From a virus, in the IMG/VR virus record IMGVR_UViG_3300037882_001881, positions 1-64,000 of that record: a DNA stretch of 64,000 nt, one strand, 5' to 3'. The notes under the pieces were generated by a model that saw nothing but the letters and a program-made list of their open reading frames with translations, had not been told where the DNA came from and did no database searches. This document shows positions 17,601-25,704 of the stretch, piece by piece (position 1 is the first letter of the stretch; the number at the start of each line of letters is the position of its first letter). The translations under genes were made by a program, and so were the position numbers.

Positions 17601-20600
17601 CGGACCCTGCTTGTCCGCCAGATACGCCTTCACCCCTTCAAGCGACTCATTGGCCGATGGGCTGAACTTAGCCCGCTTGGTCAACATGCTGATGATCTCG
17701 TCGGGAGACATCGTCTTCAGGGACTCATCAATCGACTTCCGCAGGTTTTCGCTGATGCCAGTGGCGGGAGCATTTTCCGGCGGGACACTCTCCGGGACCG
17801 GAGCCGCTTCGGCGGTCTGACCCTGAGCCTTCTTTTGAAGATCGGGGTACTCCGCGAGAACCTTAGCTGGAACAGGAAACCCCAACTTAACGGCTCGCTC
17901 AACATCCATGCGATGTTCCTCGACGCCGTTTCCGTATTGCCCATCTTCTTCTGCCTGTGTCAACATCCACGAAGGCTTCACAACCACAGGCTTCCCCGCT
18001 GCCGCCGCTTCCTCGTTCTTAGCAAACCACTCTCCCTCGGCTTGGTTTCGCACCTGATCGCGTCCATTGTGCCACTTACCGGACGAGGTCTTGTACGACC
18101 TACCTTCAGACTCCGTCATATTGTCGAGGCGATGCTCAACCCAATCCTCACGAGTCATCTGCCAGGGTTCGAGCTTCGGAGCTTCAGCGGTCTGTCCCTG
18201 CGCCGGAGGCACATCTGGATTTGTGGGAGCGGGTGAGTCCTGACCCTGAGTCATCGCCTCGTACTGTGTCTTCGTAAGCGACTTTCTCCTGCGACCGTCA
18301 GGCGACGCCATGAAGTAGACCGGCTTCGTAACAGGGTTCTTTAGCTGCTCCGTCAGTTCCCGGAGTCTCTTCGTTTCCGGGTGGTTCTCGTTTCCGATCG
18401 GTGCCGTGTTCGCCAGTTGCTTACGCTCAGATTCGAGCTTCTTTTGCGCAGGGACGTCTTCAACCTCGGCGGTCCCTGGAGTCCACCCCTCGGAGACCAG
18501 AGGTGCGAATTGCTCACGTGCCGCCGCCATGTCCTTTGTTCGCTTTGTGTTCCTGGCTTTTTCAATCCCCGTCAATGGGGCAGGGTCCGAACCCTGTTCC
18601 GGCGGGACAGTAGCCACCCCGGCATCGGGACGAGCGGGAGCTGTGGCGAACCTCTCGTTGAACATTGATCGACCCATTGCTTTGAGTCTGTCAGCCGCCA
18701 GAGAGATCGCCTCTGCCGGACTGGTCTTCTTGCCAACAATATCCATTGACTCGGCGAACTTAGCACCCGTCCCTGCGTGCCACACAGCGTAGCCTTGCTT
18801 TGTCGCTTTCGCCTTTGAGCCTCTCGGACTGGTCAGCACGAAGACCTGATCTTCAAACCCTGGAAACGCTACCCCTTTACCGTTCACAACCACCCCGCCA
18901 GATTCAATCGGGATCGACGCTTCGATGACTGTCGGCGATGATACTTGCGGAGGATTTGATCGCCGCCCGAATGGATTCTGAGTCACATCCTTTCGCCCCT
19001 GTTCCGGCGGGACAGAAGCCACCCCGGCATCGGGACGAGCGGGAGCAGGAGAAGACTCCGGCAACGTCGGTTCCGATTCTGAACGAGGTGGCTCTGTGCC
19101 CGGAGAAGTAGCCGGTGAGCTACCCGTCTCACCGGCTGGCCCTGTCGGTAGCGAAGCGGCGGGGCTTGGTTCAGGGTTGTTCGGATGAAACTCCATCGCT
19201 GAGTCCAACTGCCGCCGCCAGTCTTTCGAGTCTACTCGAACTTGATCAACAGAGTTGTTGTCAATCCACCGTTCGGTCGCCTCGTTTGGAGCGTGGTCGG
19301 ATACTCGGACATGCTGACCGTTCGGCATCTGGTAGTAGCGGCTTCCGGAGTCCGATTGATTCTTCAGCACGCCGCCACGTTTCGCCATTTCATTGTGAAC
19401 TGATTCAAACGCTATGTCTTCGGGATGAACCTCTTCCTTGTATGACGGAGGCGGGGGTTTTTTGACGCCACTGGCAACTGCTGCTGCTACGGCTGAGACC
19501 GCTTCATCGGGATCAATACCAGCATCAGGTGCATTCTTGCGGACACGCTCTGTATCCCATCCGTTGTTGATGGCGATTCTCGCGAACCCTTGCAACTTTA
19601 CAGGTGGAGCGACATGATTTGTTGGGGCCGAGTCTCTCAGGGGTTGCTCGTCGGTGACTGCGGTTGCCGGAGCGTCAACACCTTGATTGCTCGGCTCTAT
19701 TTTTAGCCCAGGAGTCGCCTCCGACTCCTTCCGTTTGGCAATCTCTGCCGCGTGATCGAAGTCGGAGGCGTTTCTCACTGGTGGCAGCGTAGTAGGAGGC
19801 AGCGAGTCCGGGACTGTCTGAGTCCACGAACGCTGCTGATTCCTCGCCGCCGTGCGGTCTAGCAGCCTTTCCCGCCCTTGCCGCCCTTGCTCTTCTTGTT
19901 GTACTGGTACTTGCTCATTCGTGACCTCCGTATTCTCAGGGACCGTTGCTTGTGCCGCTGGAACATCCAGCAAGCCGTTGATGTAACTGTTCAGCTCGTC
20001 CTCGCTCATCTGAGAAAGATCGAGCGGTGGACTGGTCGGGGCAGCTTCGGGCTGACCCTGGACAGCAGATGGGATCACCTCCTCTCCGGAACTGGATGAA
20101 GGAACCGTCGTCTGTGCTTCCGTAGGCGGCACGAAGTCCGGTTGTGCTCCCGGTGACTTCAGGGCCGTAATGCGATTGTTATCGTCGATCGCCGCTTGTT
20201 CTTCAGGGCTGACCGCTGGTGTGTTATTGTTCCCGACATTGCTTTCGGGAACAGTCGTACCCTGTTGCTGCAACTGCTCCGCCAGGGCTTGACGCTGAGC
20301 CTGATTGGCTGGACCCTGCTTCAGCTCGTCCGGCAACGCCTCGTAGTTCTTCCGACTCGGCTGAGCGACGAACTTACTGACCGCCATTCGAGCGGCGTTC
20401 GGAGTGTTTGCGATCCCGGACATCATCGCCGCTTGAACTGCTGCCTCGGCGGCATTCTTGGCGAAGTCGCCGATCTCCATGTCAGGGGAGACACCTTCGA
20501 GCTTGCTCGATACGTCTTGCAAGATCGACGTCACCGCCTCTTCCGGCATTTCGGCCAGGGCGTCCTTTCCGATCTGCTTGGCAAGTTGTTTCCACGTCTG

Positions 20601-21473
20601 AGCGGCCACGCCCTGACCTGCGACTCGGCTTTCGGCTCCGAGGCCCGGAAACGCCTTCTGGAAGATCGCAGCAATACCACCCTCGAACAACGCCTGAGTC
20701 CCTGCGTATCGCAGCCGTGCGTTCCCCTTCAGCCCGGCATCCTCCGCTGTCGTCAGGGCTTGATTCCCAGCTTGCAGGGCCGCTCCGGCAATCTTCGAGT
20801 ACGCACCGCCGGGTGTCCCTGCCATCTGAGCGATATTCTGAACCACTCCGCCGTACATACCGCTTAACCACGGAGACCAGTCTTCCTCCCGCATCTGACC
20901 GCGAGCTTGCTGCATCTCCTGCGACTGTCGATTGAGTTCGTCCGCCGCTTCTCCGCTCCCTGTGAGCCTTGCGGCCAGGGCCACGAAGTCCGGGGCCGCA
21001 TTCAACGCACCGCCGACTGATTCTCGCACGAATGCGTTGTCCGGTGTGATCTGGTCCAGGGCCGCAGACATCCGGTCCTGCCGCTGCATCTGCTCGACCG
21101 CTGCCTGTCGTTTCTGAGCCTTCAACGCTCCCTGAGCCATCGGACCCTGATTCTGCATCCGATGTTGAGCGATCGCCCACACCTTAGCGACAGGGTCGTC
21201 ATACTGATCAGCGACTGACTTCTCGACCTCTTGCTGTTTGGTCTGTTCCTGTTCCTGCTCCTGAAGACGAAACTCCGCCTGACCCCACAATTGGGAGACA
21301 GGGTCCGGATTGTAAGCCTTCAAGTGCTGATCCAGGGCCGCTTGGCGACGAATGCGAACATTCTCAGTCGCCTGTTGCTGCTTGAGTCGCTTGTCGGCGA
21401 TCTCATCCACGGAGAACGGCTGGTACGGAACTCCAACTGCATCGTACCCACCGAGCTGAAACGTATCCGGCAT
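11646..21473 (-). CDS. Giant polyvalent phage protein, 3275 residues
   Basis: ATG 21473 lies behind GGGTGGAG. The N-terminal 350 residues are helical with amphipathic segments. A Pro/Ser-rich linker region (about 400-1300) is broken by small domains, one with SDHAPNEATERWIDNNS near 680. Residues about 1300-1400 resemble MutS domain I (LEEVKQQYPGSIVVIRHEDG, then TAGFPYYSLEGYLRKLINAG). Long coiled coils follow (about 1900-2650), then a hydrophobic C-terminal region. This mosaic matches polyvalent proteins that phages eject with DNA. I infer a virion or ejected protein. No nuclease or toxin motif was seen by eye. Confidence 0.7.
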   Translation of the reverse strand: MPDTFQLGGYDAVGVPYQPFSVDEIADKRLKQQQATENVRIRRQAALDQHLKAYNPDPVSQLWGQAEFRLQEQEQEQTKQQEVEKSVADQYDDPVAKVWAIAQHRMQNQGPMAQGALKAQKRQAAVEQMQRQDRMSAALDQITPDNAFVRESVGGALNAAPDFVALAARLTGSGEAADELNRQSQEMQQARGQMREEDWSPWLSGMYGGVVQNIAQMAGTPGGAYSKIAGAALQAGNQALTTAEDAGLKGNARLRYAGTQALFEGGIAAIFQKAFPGLGAESRVAGQGVAAQTWKQLAKQIGKDALAEMPEEAVTSILQDVSSKLEGVSPDMEIGDFAKNAAEAAVQAAMMSGIANTPNAARMAVSKFVAQPSRKNYEALPDELKQGPANQAQRQALAEQLQQQGTTVPESNVGNNNTPAVSPEEQAAIDDNNRITALKSPGAQPDFVPPTEAQTTVPSSSSGEEVIPSAVQGQPEAAPTSPPLDLSQMSEDELNSYINGLLDVPAAQATVPENTEVTNEQVPVQQEEQGRQGRERLLDRTAARNQQRSWTQTVPDSLPPTTLPPVRNASDFDHAAEIAKRKESEATPGLKIEPSNQGVDAPATAVTDEQPLRDSAPTNHVAPPVKLQGFARIAINNGWDTERVRKNAPDAGIDPDEAVSAVAAAVASGVKKPPPPSYKEEVHPEDIAFESVHNEMAKRGGVLKNQSDSGSRYYQMPNGQHVRVSDHAPNEATERWIDNNSVDQVRVDSKDWRRQLDSAMEFHPNNPEPSPAASLPTGPAGETGSSPATSPGTEPPRSESEPTLPESSPAPARPDAGVASVPPEQGRKDVTQNPFGRRSNPPQVSSPTVIEASIPIESGGVVVNGKGVAFPGFEDQVFVLTSPRGSKAKATKQGYAVWHAGTGAKFAESMDIVGKKTSPAEAISLAADRLKAMGRSMFNERFATAPARPDAGVATVPPEQGSDPAPLTGIEKARNTKRTKDMAAAREQFAPLVSEGWTPGTAEVEDVPAQKKLESERKQLANTAPIGNENHPETKRLRELTEQLKNPVTKPVYFMASPDGRRRKSLTKTQYEAMTQGQDSPAPTNPDVPPAQGQTAEAPKLEPWQMTREDWVEHRLDNMTESEGRSYKTSSGKWHNGRDQVRNQAEGEWFAKNEEAAAAGKPVVVKPSWMLTQAEEDGQYGNGVEEHRMDVERAVKLGFPVPAKVLAEYPDLQKKAQGQTAEAAPVPESVPPENAPATGISENLRKSIDESLKTMSPDEIISMLTKRAKFSPSANESLEGVKAYLADKQGPIPAKAEVAQGPKKEPWQTKLEEVKQQYPGSIVVIRHEDGYKLLGDDAKVASKVLGLSLTVSGAGPDNKNAIVTAGFPYYSLEGYLRKLINAGHRVAVAEDPTGKKDAKRNITVAEPSAAGTEPTSYQRTTPVPGSPERLEIEARVKTLDESIQKMDDEYEDLDKKYQKAGYGTKLKESLSKRLDKLREKISKHKADNDYDGLREKKRLMWLEDVATQSQVKSEGSTSTGKDEANAIAARHKILSDVNTDSSRGEQKRLREQINEMALKEAKGQSLTGEDAKKAARSASLYIMDFPGSRSLSEMISGEVRSLEATKSHEGASKAIEALPHLDSYRKKHYREQLNKYNAGTNERVVQQATQENKDKAAAAKTANGIKEAADLEEFRKAWSDTVPNRTNVADMLSKEGYINSKVGDKPAISNARWVILSDALPKTLKTRAETVGVMARYSGRVQNVGEMFEAASKGAVPLTLVGHEKLSDKPKSKGKNTTLFMIGKAVLTDGEYTIDVDEGYYNYLSKNGFEFRGRPSVVKKTPMWGAEAALTLYKDGELAGIIMPIGQDHSDKNETLESLKQKIEQARAAAPKDTIADKAEAARQEFSEAVDKLAKLSGGATSPNFGSFSPEQITAFVNVTVKAIKAGALTFAEYSSMLAEAMGDMVEQYRPLMKTTWAKMAAVDKRLDPSTEFDEGASRRDTEPEEPGNDYGPDQPTLFEEPPKNPEEPGNGATPEGSIPDPLATKHADSDATREAMDLPHRTLAGDHTEHKWKRLAERANAADKGEIDGLIADLVEIPRILTDYEDALISRRQTEVINAYEESQRRLAEASADGNAAQVVAFQNESRARAAEEAILLGILDPGGTAAGRALAHRKAAIQRDYSVARMIMNYRAEHANAEPSQADLDRWAEMEAKVIEAVDRAEKSDAAREAAEQALAIEKVHDAAVAEVETEKKTKTVTDVVKTGIEKARKRIENGFKMLGAMKGKVYSIETAAGDLTLALTEIARGYTELGVFSFVDAMKRFTKRVGDEAESMRGDFKKVWDQHIAENGVGDIRDQIDPENPSSIGTVAKRLHQFVIERDGLGKSAEDRGKAVAGVHELLHEAMPELTLEQTGRILSGKDEPTRRLSEEEIRAEHRAQLQILEDIKSWRNNQRPNAIQESRPSSEEQRKLRRIKAEARKNAKIEETEADEKTQLKSALDSAKIAMRNRIDDLSEAVRKREPIVHSKTAQRTDSQLDDLRKERDEWKKKYDEIFGKKELSDEQRAAALERALDRQIAQLEDDIPKGILYPPPKQPKLPISNPAIALKMARRDELVARRNELRVMSGEQEQRQMAAYERSLAARLRFWQERMSQGDFGPKPPKEPRKLTDKAASLQYEIEKAKEAFANEQERWRIANRTTAEKFKDFAGNAWDFRRDIVSTGEMSPFGRQGMMYVSGHWMRAANAIAQSVSVLFQRNANEALSKINQSILDRPNAKAGFYKDIPFATKLNQRTAQEEIMIGEWAKRIPVLGSIVKRFGASGEAFLNLARADMMDSMLSTIGAVPGKVSPAEVKVLANAAGVFTGHGNVDPGVAKVLNKVVYSSLFTMSRIELAVGRPLWSGTAKTRLAIGREYIQSAAGLYLLSQMMRFALAALGDDDEEVTQELDTRSSDFGKLKSKGTRIDMLGGESQILVLLTRLLSHEKAQDGVVSSLGSTFGGTDEAKLILNFVRSRLHPTMSSLLNRFIFKEDVIGERPRELSEYDPTTTEGLQNIATENSPMAYADMVEAVQELGYPQGLVAATAAFFGAGLNTYGGSEQDSLKSIALKAAGAMSYEDRTKATSGVMKGYTTPEFLRVGVDQAKKALRDARTPQARRDAENALRKAQDAVDAAKGGDVTVESARDQLRKRFKTREDMVRSFREAYKEKHGNAASDGFFDALDRLPKFPGSISPSQKQEMLRDLDEMTLREQQADYVRRHPGRTPPSTVRKYERRDDGTLDFNRPLKGYKTLRRRIESL
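18594..18640. repeat. 47-bp direct repeat, copy 1, containing the 13-mer
   Basis: Matches 18999-19045 with one mismatch and starts with the exact dispersed 13-mer (18596-18608). It encodes APARPDAGVATVPPEQG in a linker of the giant protein. Confidence 0.85.
18999..19045. repeat. 47-bp direct repeat, copy 2, containing the 13-mer
   Basis: Second copy of the 47-bp unit, again starting with the 13-mer (19001-19013). The encoded residues are APARPDAGVASVPPEQG. Confidence 0.85.
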
Positions 21474-21511
21474 GAGCCACTCCACCCTGAAAAGAAAGGC
21501 AACACCGCGAC

Positions 21512-21538
21512 TATTTATCGACCCGATCGCATTGTCAA
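21512..21538 (-). promoter_or_regulatory. Candidate sigma-70-like promoter for the giant gene
   Basis: On the minus strand TTGACA (21533-21538) is followed after 15 bases by TAAATA (21512-21517), about 40 bases before the giant gene's start. The spacer is two bases short of ideal. It lies in the only sizeable gap (98 bp) between the giant gene and the gene before it. Confidence 0.4.
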
Positions 21539-21583
21539 ACCCACTCAGGGTTCAGAGTCGATTGTGTCCAAATTATTGAACAT

Positions 21584-23239
21584 TTAGTTGATTCCCCATC
21601 CGGAAACCTCGTTCACATTTGGCCGTTGCGTCGCCGATCGTTTAACGCCGCCGGTCGGATCAATTCCTTGCTTCTTCAGGAACGCTGCCGCTTGCATCGC
21701 AATACGCTCTTCCGGAGAACCGGCGGGGGGCATCGCCCCTCCGAACTTCTTGGCGATCGCCCTAAGCGTCTGCAATGCCCCTTCTGTTTGCTGCTGATCG
21801 TTCGTGGGGGCCGGTGCTTTTTCCGGCGGGACGGAGCTGGGCTGACCCTGCCGCAACTGCATCACTCTCGGATCGACCGCAGGGCCGGGAGCACCCGGTT
21901 TCATCTGCTGAGGCGGAGCCATCGGCGGACGACCCTGCTGCAATGCCGCTGCCCGTGGATCACCTGCGGGCTGACCCTGCGACTGGCGGATCATCTGCAT
22001 CCCCTGAAGATACATGCTGGCCGCTTCAGGGTTCTTCTGCTGAAGCATTTCAAACGCCTGCTGCGGAGTCACCCCGTTCGCTTTCGCCGCTCGCTGCACC
22101 CAATCGTTGACTTGCGTCACATGCCGAAACAACTCCTGTGGATCGCCTTGCGTCGCACCCTCCTGCGTCTCCGGACCCTGGTCAGGCTTTTGTGGCCGCT
22201 GCTTACCGAGAAGCACCGCCGCATCTTGCTCCGCCTGCTCAACAGAGTCGTAATAGGGCACGTCGTCCGCTCCGACTTTCTTCGTTCGATTCAGGAGCTT
22301 CTGCGCTAAATCCGCTTTCTTTGCGTTGAACTCTCGCTCGACGTCTTCGGGGGTTCTGGCACCCTTCCCTGCCGCAGCCGCCGGGGGAGGCGGTGCAACA
22401 GCAATACCCTTCCCTGAGTCGTAGAAAATACGACCGTCCGGCATCGTCACGGATCGCTGCTTGACCTGCTGATCGAATGTCGTTCTTGGAGCGCTCGGAG
22501 CCACGCCTGACTTGCGAGCCAGATATTTGCCCATCGTTTGGCGGTACTGATTCTGGTCAATACTGCCGCTCTCCAGGGCGTCATCCAGGGCCGACATCTG
22601 CTGGTCGATCGACTCGACCTTCTTCTTGTCGCCCTCGCTGAAATCGTGCGTCTGCAACATCTGCCCGTTGCGTTGCTCGATCTGCATTTGCATCTGCCGC
22701 AGGTCGTCGTCCACCTTGTAGCCGTGGTTCGCTCCCGCTGCGATCAATCCCTGTTGGCCCTGCTGAGTCAACAGCCGAGAGTCGATGTTCCCTCGCTGCA
22801 TCGTCAGGGCCGAATCAATCATCCCCTTGTTGAGAGCCAGCGCCCGCTGATCGAGCATCCCTTCGTAGTTCTGGTTAATGTTTGCTGACGATTGAGCACC
22901 GATCAGATTCGCCTGACGCTGAGCAACCATATCCAGGGACCGCTCCCTGGCCTGTCGCTGCATGGGATCGTTTGCTTGGCTGTACTCGTCGTCCCTCGCA
23001 TTCTGCGCCTGTTGTCCCAAAAACGCTTGCTGGCTCGCTTGCTGAGCCGCCGCCGCTTGCAGGGCCTGAGCCTGCATCGCTTGACGAGCTTGCAACTCCG
23101 CATCTGCCTGTCGGCCCTGCATCCGCTGATCCGCCGCATACTGATTGCGACCGTAGAACTCACGGTTCATCGCATCAGCACGCTGCTGAGCATAAAGATC
23201 ACGTTCCGACATCGGACGAGCACCCACGAAACCTACCAT
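21584..23239 (-). CDS. Gln-rich coiled-coil virion protein
   Basis: ATG 23239 has AGGAGAG nine bases upstream. The first 200 of 551 residues are dominated by Gln, Ala and Met (AELQARQAMQAQALQAAAAQ), typical of long helical coiled coils. The middle has a short beta hairpin (RSVTMPDGRIFYDSGKGIAV) and the end is Pro/Gln-rich with a last helical domain. Helical, Gln-rich proteins next to the last tail genes are common internal or ejection proteins of podoviruses. The assignment is by composition and position. Confidence 0.6.
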   Translation of the reverse strand: MVGFVGARPMSERDLYAQQRADAMNREFYGRNQYAADQRMQGRQADAELQARQAMQAQALQAAAAQQASQQAFLGQQAQNARDDEYSQANDPMQRQARERSLDMVAQRQANLIGAQSSANINQNYEGMLDQRALALNKGMIDSALTMQRGNIDSRLLTQQGQQGLIAAGANHGYKVDDDLRQMQMQIEQRNGQMLQTHDFSEGDKKKVESIDQQMSALDDALESGSIDQNQYRQTMGKYLARKSGVAPSAPRTTFDQQVKQRSVTMPDGRIFYDSGKGIAVAPPPPAAAAGKGARTPEDVEREFNAKKADLAQKLLNRTKKVGADDVPYYDSVEQAEQDAAVLLGKQRPQKPDQGPETQEGATQGDPQELFRHVTQVNDWVQRAAKANGVTPQQAFEMLQQKNPEAASMYLQGMQMIRQSQGQPAGDPRAAALQQGRPPMAPPQQMKPGAPGPAVDPRVMQLRQGQPSSVPPEKAPAPTNDQQQTEGALQTLRAIAKKFGGAMPPAGSPEERIAMQAAAFLKKQGIDPTGGVKRSATQRPNVNEVSGWGIN

Positions 23240-23250
23240 CGAAGACTCTC

Positions 23251-24078
23251 CTAGAACCATCCGCTGTTGGCAAACGCTCCACCCTGACGATACGCACTAT
23301 TCCAGGGCAATCCGCCATCACCGCCGTTAAAGAACCCGTTTTCCCCGAACGCCGATCCGTACTCACCACCACCCAACCGTGACTGACTGGCCGGAAGATA
23401 ATCCTGCGGACCCATCATTCTTGACGCTGGGGTCGAACCCTGACCCACTCCGCTGCCGTAAGTGCCACCTTGACGCCCCTGGCCTACGGACATCGCCGAC
23501 CGCAACCGCTGTGTGTTCAGGGATGCCAACCGTGCGTCGTAGTCCGGCTTCGACAGGGCGATGTTCGCCGCTTGGTCCGCGTATCGTGCATCAGCAAGAT
23601 TCCGCGATGTATCCGCTGACGCCAACGCTTGTGCTCGACTCAGATTCACCTGAGCGTCCTGATTGTCGATTACGTTCTGCTGTTGCCCTAGAATTCCCAA
23701 CGCCGCATTCGCATCATCTCGACCGGCAACGGCACTCGGATCAATCCACTGCGACCCCCGATAACCTGCCGCCAGGGACGGAGGAATCGCCCGCATGTCC
23801 CGCTGTTTCTGGCGGAGCTGATTCAACACCCCTAGTCGCTGTGCCTGATTCGCTGACAACGCCGTTGTTGCGTTCGCGTTCGCTGAATCTACCGACTGAT
23901 TCGCTTGCTGGATCGCCGCATCCCTGGACAGGGACGCAACCGGAAATCCTAGCTGTTGAGCGAGGTATTGCTGGTACGCCAAGTCCTGTTGAGCGTTCAA
24001 GCTGGCCATCTCCGCACCGTAGTACGGATTCGTCATGTCTTGGCCGTTGCCCACCGCGATGTAAGTTGAACCCGACAT
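23251..24078 (-). CDS. Virion-associated protein, Ala/Gln-rich helix with Gly-rich tail
   Basis: ATG 24078 lies behind AGGAG. The 275-residue protein has a long Ala/Gln/Asn helical part (about 20-190), then a Gly/Ser-rich tail (GQGRQGGTYGSGVGQGS) and an aromatic end (GAFANSGWF). The next gene downstream is similar in composition. Such proteins sit between tail and ejection genes in many phage maps. No family was recognised. Confidence 0.55.
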   Translation of the reverse strand: MSGSTYIAVGNGQDMTNPYYGAEMASLNAQQDLAYQQYLAQQLGFPVASLSRDAAIQQANQSVDSANANATTALSANQAQRLGVLNQLRQKQRDMRAIPPSLAAGYRGSQWIDPSAVAGRDDANAALGILGQQQNVIDNQDAQVNLSRAQALASADTSRNLADARYADQAANIALSKPDYDARLASLNTQRLRSAMSVGQGRQGGTYGSGVGQGSTPASRMMGPQDYLPASQSRLGGGEYGSAFGENGFFNGGDGGLPWNSAYRQGGAFANSGWF

Positions 24079-24088
24079 TCACACGCTC

Positions 24089-25468
24089 CTATTTCAAGTA
24101 CCAATCGGCATTACCGTAGTCTGTTCGCAAATCTTGATTGCTGTTGAACGGGCCACCCTGGTAATAGTTCGGGATCGACTTCCCGGTGATCGGGTCTACA
24201 ACTGTCGTGAAACCGTCTTTGTTCGTCTGAGGATGCTCGATGGCCACTTCCGGCGACCCTGGCACATAGTCTCTCGCTTGAACCTCCGGCTGATACGCAA
24301 CCGCCGCTTTGCCGCCCTGGTAGTTGCCCCACTGATCAGGGAACGCCGAAAACAGGTCCAGATACCCCGACTTTCCGCCCCAAGGATCGTACCCCAAGTC
24401 GTAAAACGCTCCATCAAAGTAATCCGCAAATCCGCCGCCCGGTTTCCCTCGCGAGGAATACAGCAAATCCGACTGCCGAAACAGATTACTCGGACTGCTC
24501 GGATCGAGGTTCCACGAAGACCCGCCGTATGCGGTGATCATGTTCTGCTTGTGTTGCTCGAAGTACGGTAACCACGCATCAAGCTCGCTCCCCTTGTAGG
24601 TCTGCTTTTCCCCCGTCGCTCCGTTCGTAAAGGTCCAGGGTTCTTCCAGTCTGTTCTGGTAGTCTTGATTCACCCAATCGTTGTATTCTTGCTGACTCGG
24701 TGTGTAGTACCCTGCCGCCACCGCTGCCTGAGCTTTCACTTCCGGCTGGTATGCCACCTCCGGTTGTTCGGCGACCGCAGGAGCAATGACCTCCTTCCAG
24801 GCAGGGTTCACCGATTTCGTGGCCCAATCCGACTGATTCCACCATGAGTCTTGCTGTGCGGCCCTGTCCTGAGCCAACTGATTGAACTTCCCGTTCCAAT
24901 CGCCCATCCACTTGCCGTACAGGTTGTTCGCGACTTCCCCGGCAAGGTTCTGAGGAATCAGGGCGTTTTCAAGGAATGAATTGGCGTTTGCCTTGGCGGA
25001 TGTCAGTGTTCCATAGGGAAGGTAATCCAATGGATTCCCGGTCTTGCCACTCGCAGGGCCACCCCATTCGAGCTGATTGACTCCATAGGGATTTGAATTG
25101 TTAGCGACCCCTGCGTACTGATACGCGGACGGGATCGCACTACCCGCCATCGCCACATTGCGATCCACATACCCTGACCCTGAGTAATTAGCTGTCCCCT
25201 GACTGTTTGGAATGTATGCCGCTCGCTTATCTCCCTCGTCGCTCGGCAGAGTTCCGTTAATGACTTGGTTCAGATACGACAGGTATGACCCTTGCCGATT
25301 CGCCGCCAGGGTTCCAGTTTTCGTTGCCGCTGATGTTTGCTGCGTTGCCCCAGGAATCGACTGGTAGCCCCCTTGAGCCTGTTGACGAACAACCTGAGCA
25401 TACGGAGTCGAACCCGCATCGGATTCACCCTGCAACGGCTTGGAGTAATTATCGAAGGCCGTAACCAC
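24089..25468 (-). CDS. Hypothetical tail-associated protein, 459 residues
   Basis: GTG 25468 overlaps the upstream TAG by one base and has GGGGGCGGA just before it. The protein is rich in Tyr, Gln, Asn and Gly. YQPEVKAQAAVAAGY near residue 240 and YQPEVQARDYVPGSPEV near residue 390 are an internal repeat. Aromatic segments (WWNQSDWATKS, YDPWGGKSGYLDLFSAF) suggest a folded, exposed protein. It follows the fibre block, so a tail or adhesin role is plausible but unproven. Confidence 0.55.
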   Translation of the reverse strand: MVTAFDNYSKPLQGESDAGSTPYAQVVRQQAQGGYQSIPGATQQTSAATKTGTLAANRQGSYLSYLNQVINGTLPSDEGDKRAAYIPNSQGTANYSGSGYVDRNVAMAGSAIPSAYQYAGVANNSNPYGVNQLEWGGPASGKTGNPLDYLPYGTLTSAKANANSFLENALIPQNLAGEVANNLYGKWMGDWNGKFNQLAQDRAAQQDSWWNQSDWATKSVNPAWKEVIAPAVAEQPEVAYQPEVKAQAAVAAGYYTPSQQEYNDWVNQDYQNRLEEPWTFTNGATGEKQTYKGSELDAWLPYFEQHKQNMITAYGGSSWNLDPSSPSNLFRQSDLLYSSRGKPGGGFADYFDGAFYDLGYDPWGGKSGYLDLFSAFPDQWGNYQGGKAAVAYQPEVQARDYVPGSPEVAIEHPQTNKDGFTTVVDPITGKSIPNYYQGGPFNSNQDLRTDYGNADWYLK

Positions 25469-25704
25469 TATCCGCCCCCGTATCGCTTGTCTCGGTTTGG
25501 TGTCGGTTGAAACGTCGATCCGCTTCGCTTCGTCAACGAGAACGAACCCAATGCTCTCGTCAACGGTGCGAAACTGTCCGACTTCTGGCTGATGATCCCT
25601 GACCCCTGCTTCGCAACAGCGTCGGCACAGTCTTTCTGAGTGGCACCAGTTAGCCCGGTGTCAGAATCTCGCCACAGGTTTATTGTCGGGTCAAACGTAA
25701 TCAA
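25468..25704 (-). CDS. Small hypothetical protein, TTG start
   Basis: The product of 78 residues starts at TTG 25704, which overlaps the stop of the 2227-residue gene, with AAGG seven bases upstream. No ATG or GTG lies near. It reads ITFDPTINLWRDSDTGLTGA and ends with a Gly run, RYGGG. The tight coupling on both sides supports translation. Function unknown. Confidence 0.55.
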   Translation of the reverse strand: MITFDPTINLWRDSDTGLTGATQKDCADAVAKQGSGIISQKSDSFAPLTRALGSFSLTKRSGSTFQPTPNRDKRYGGG

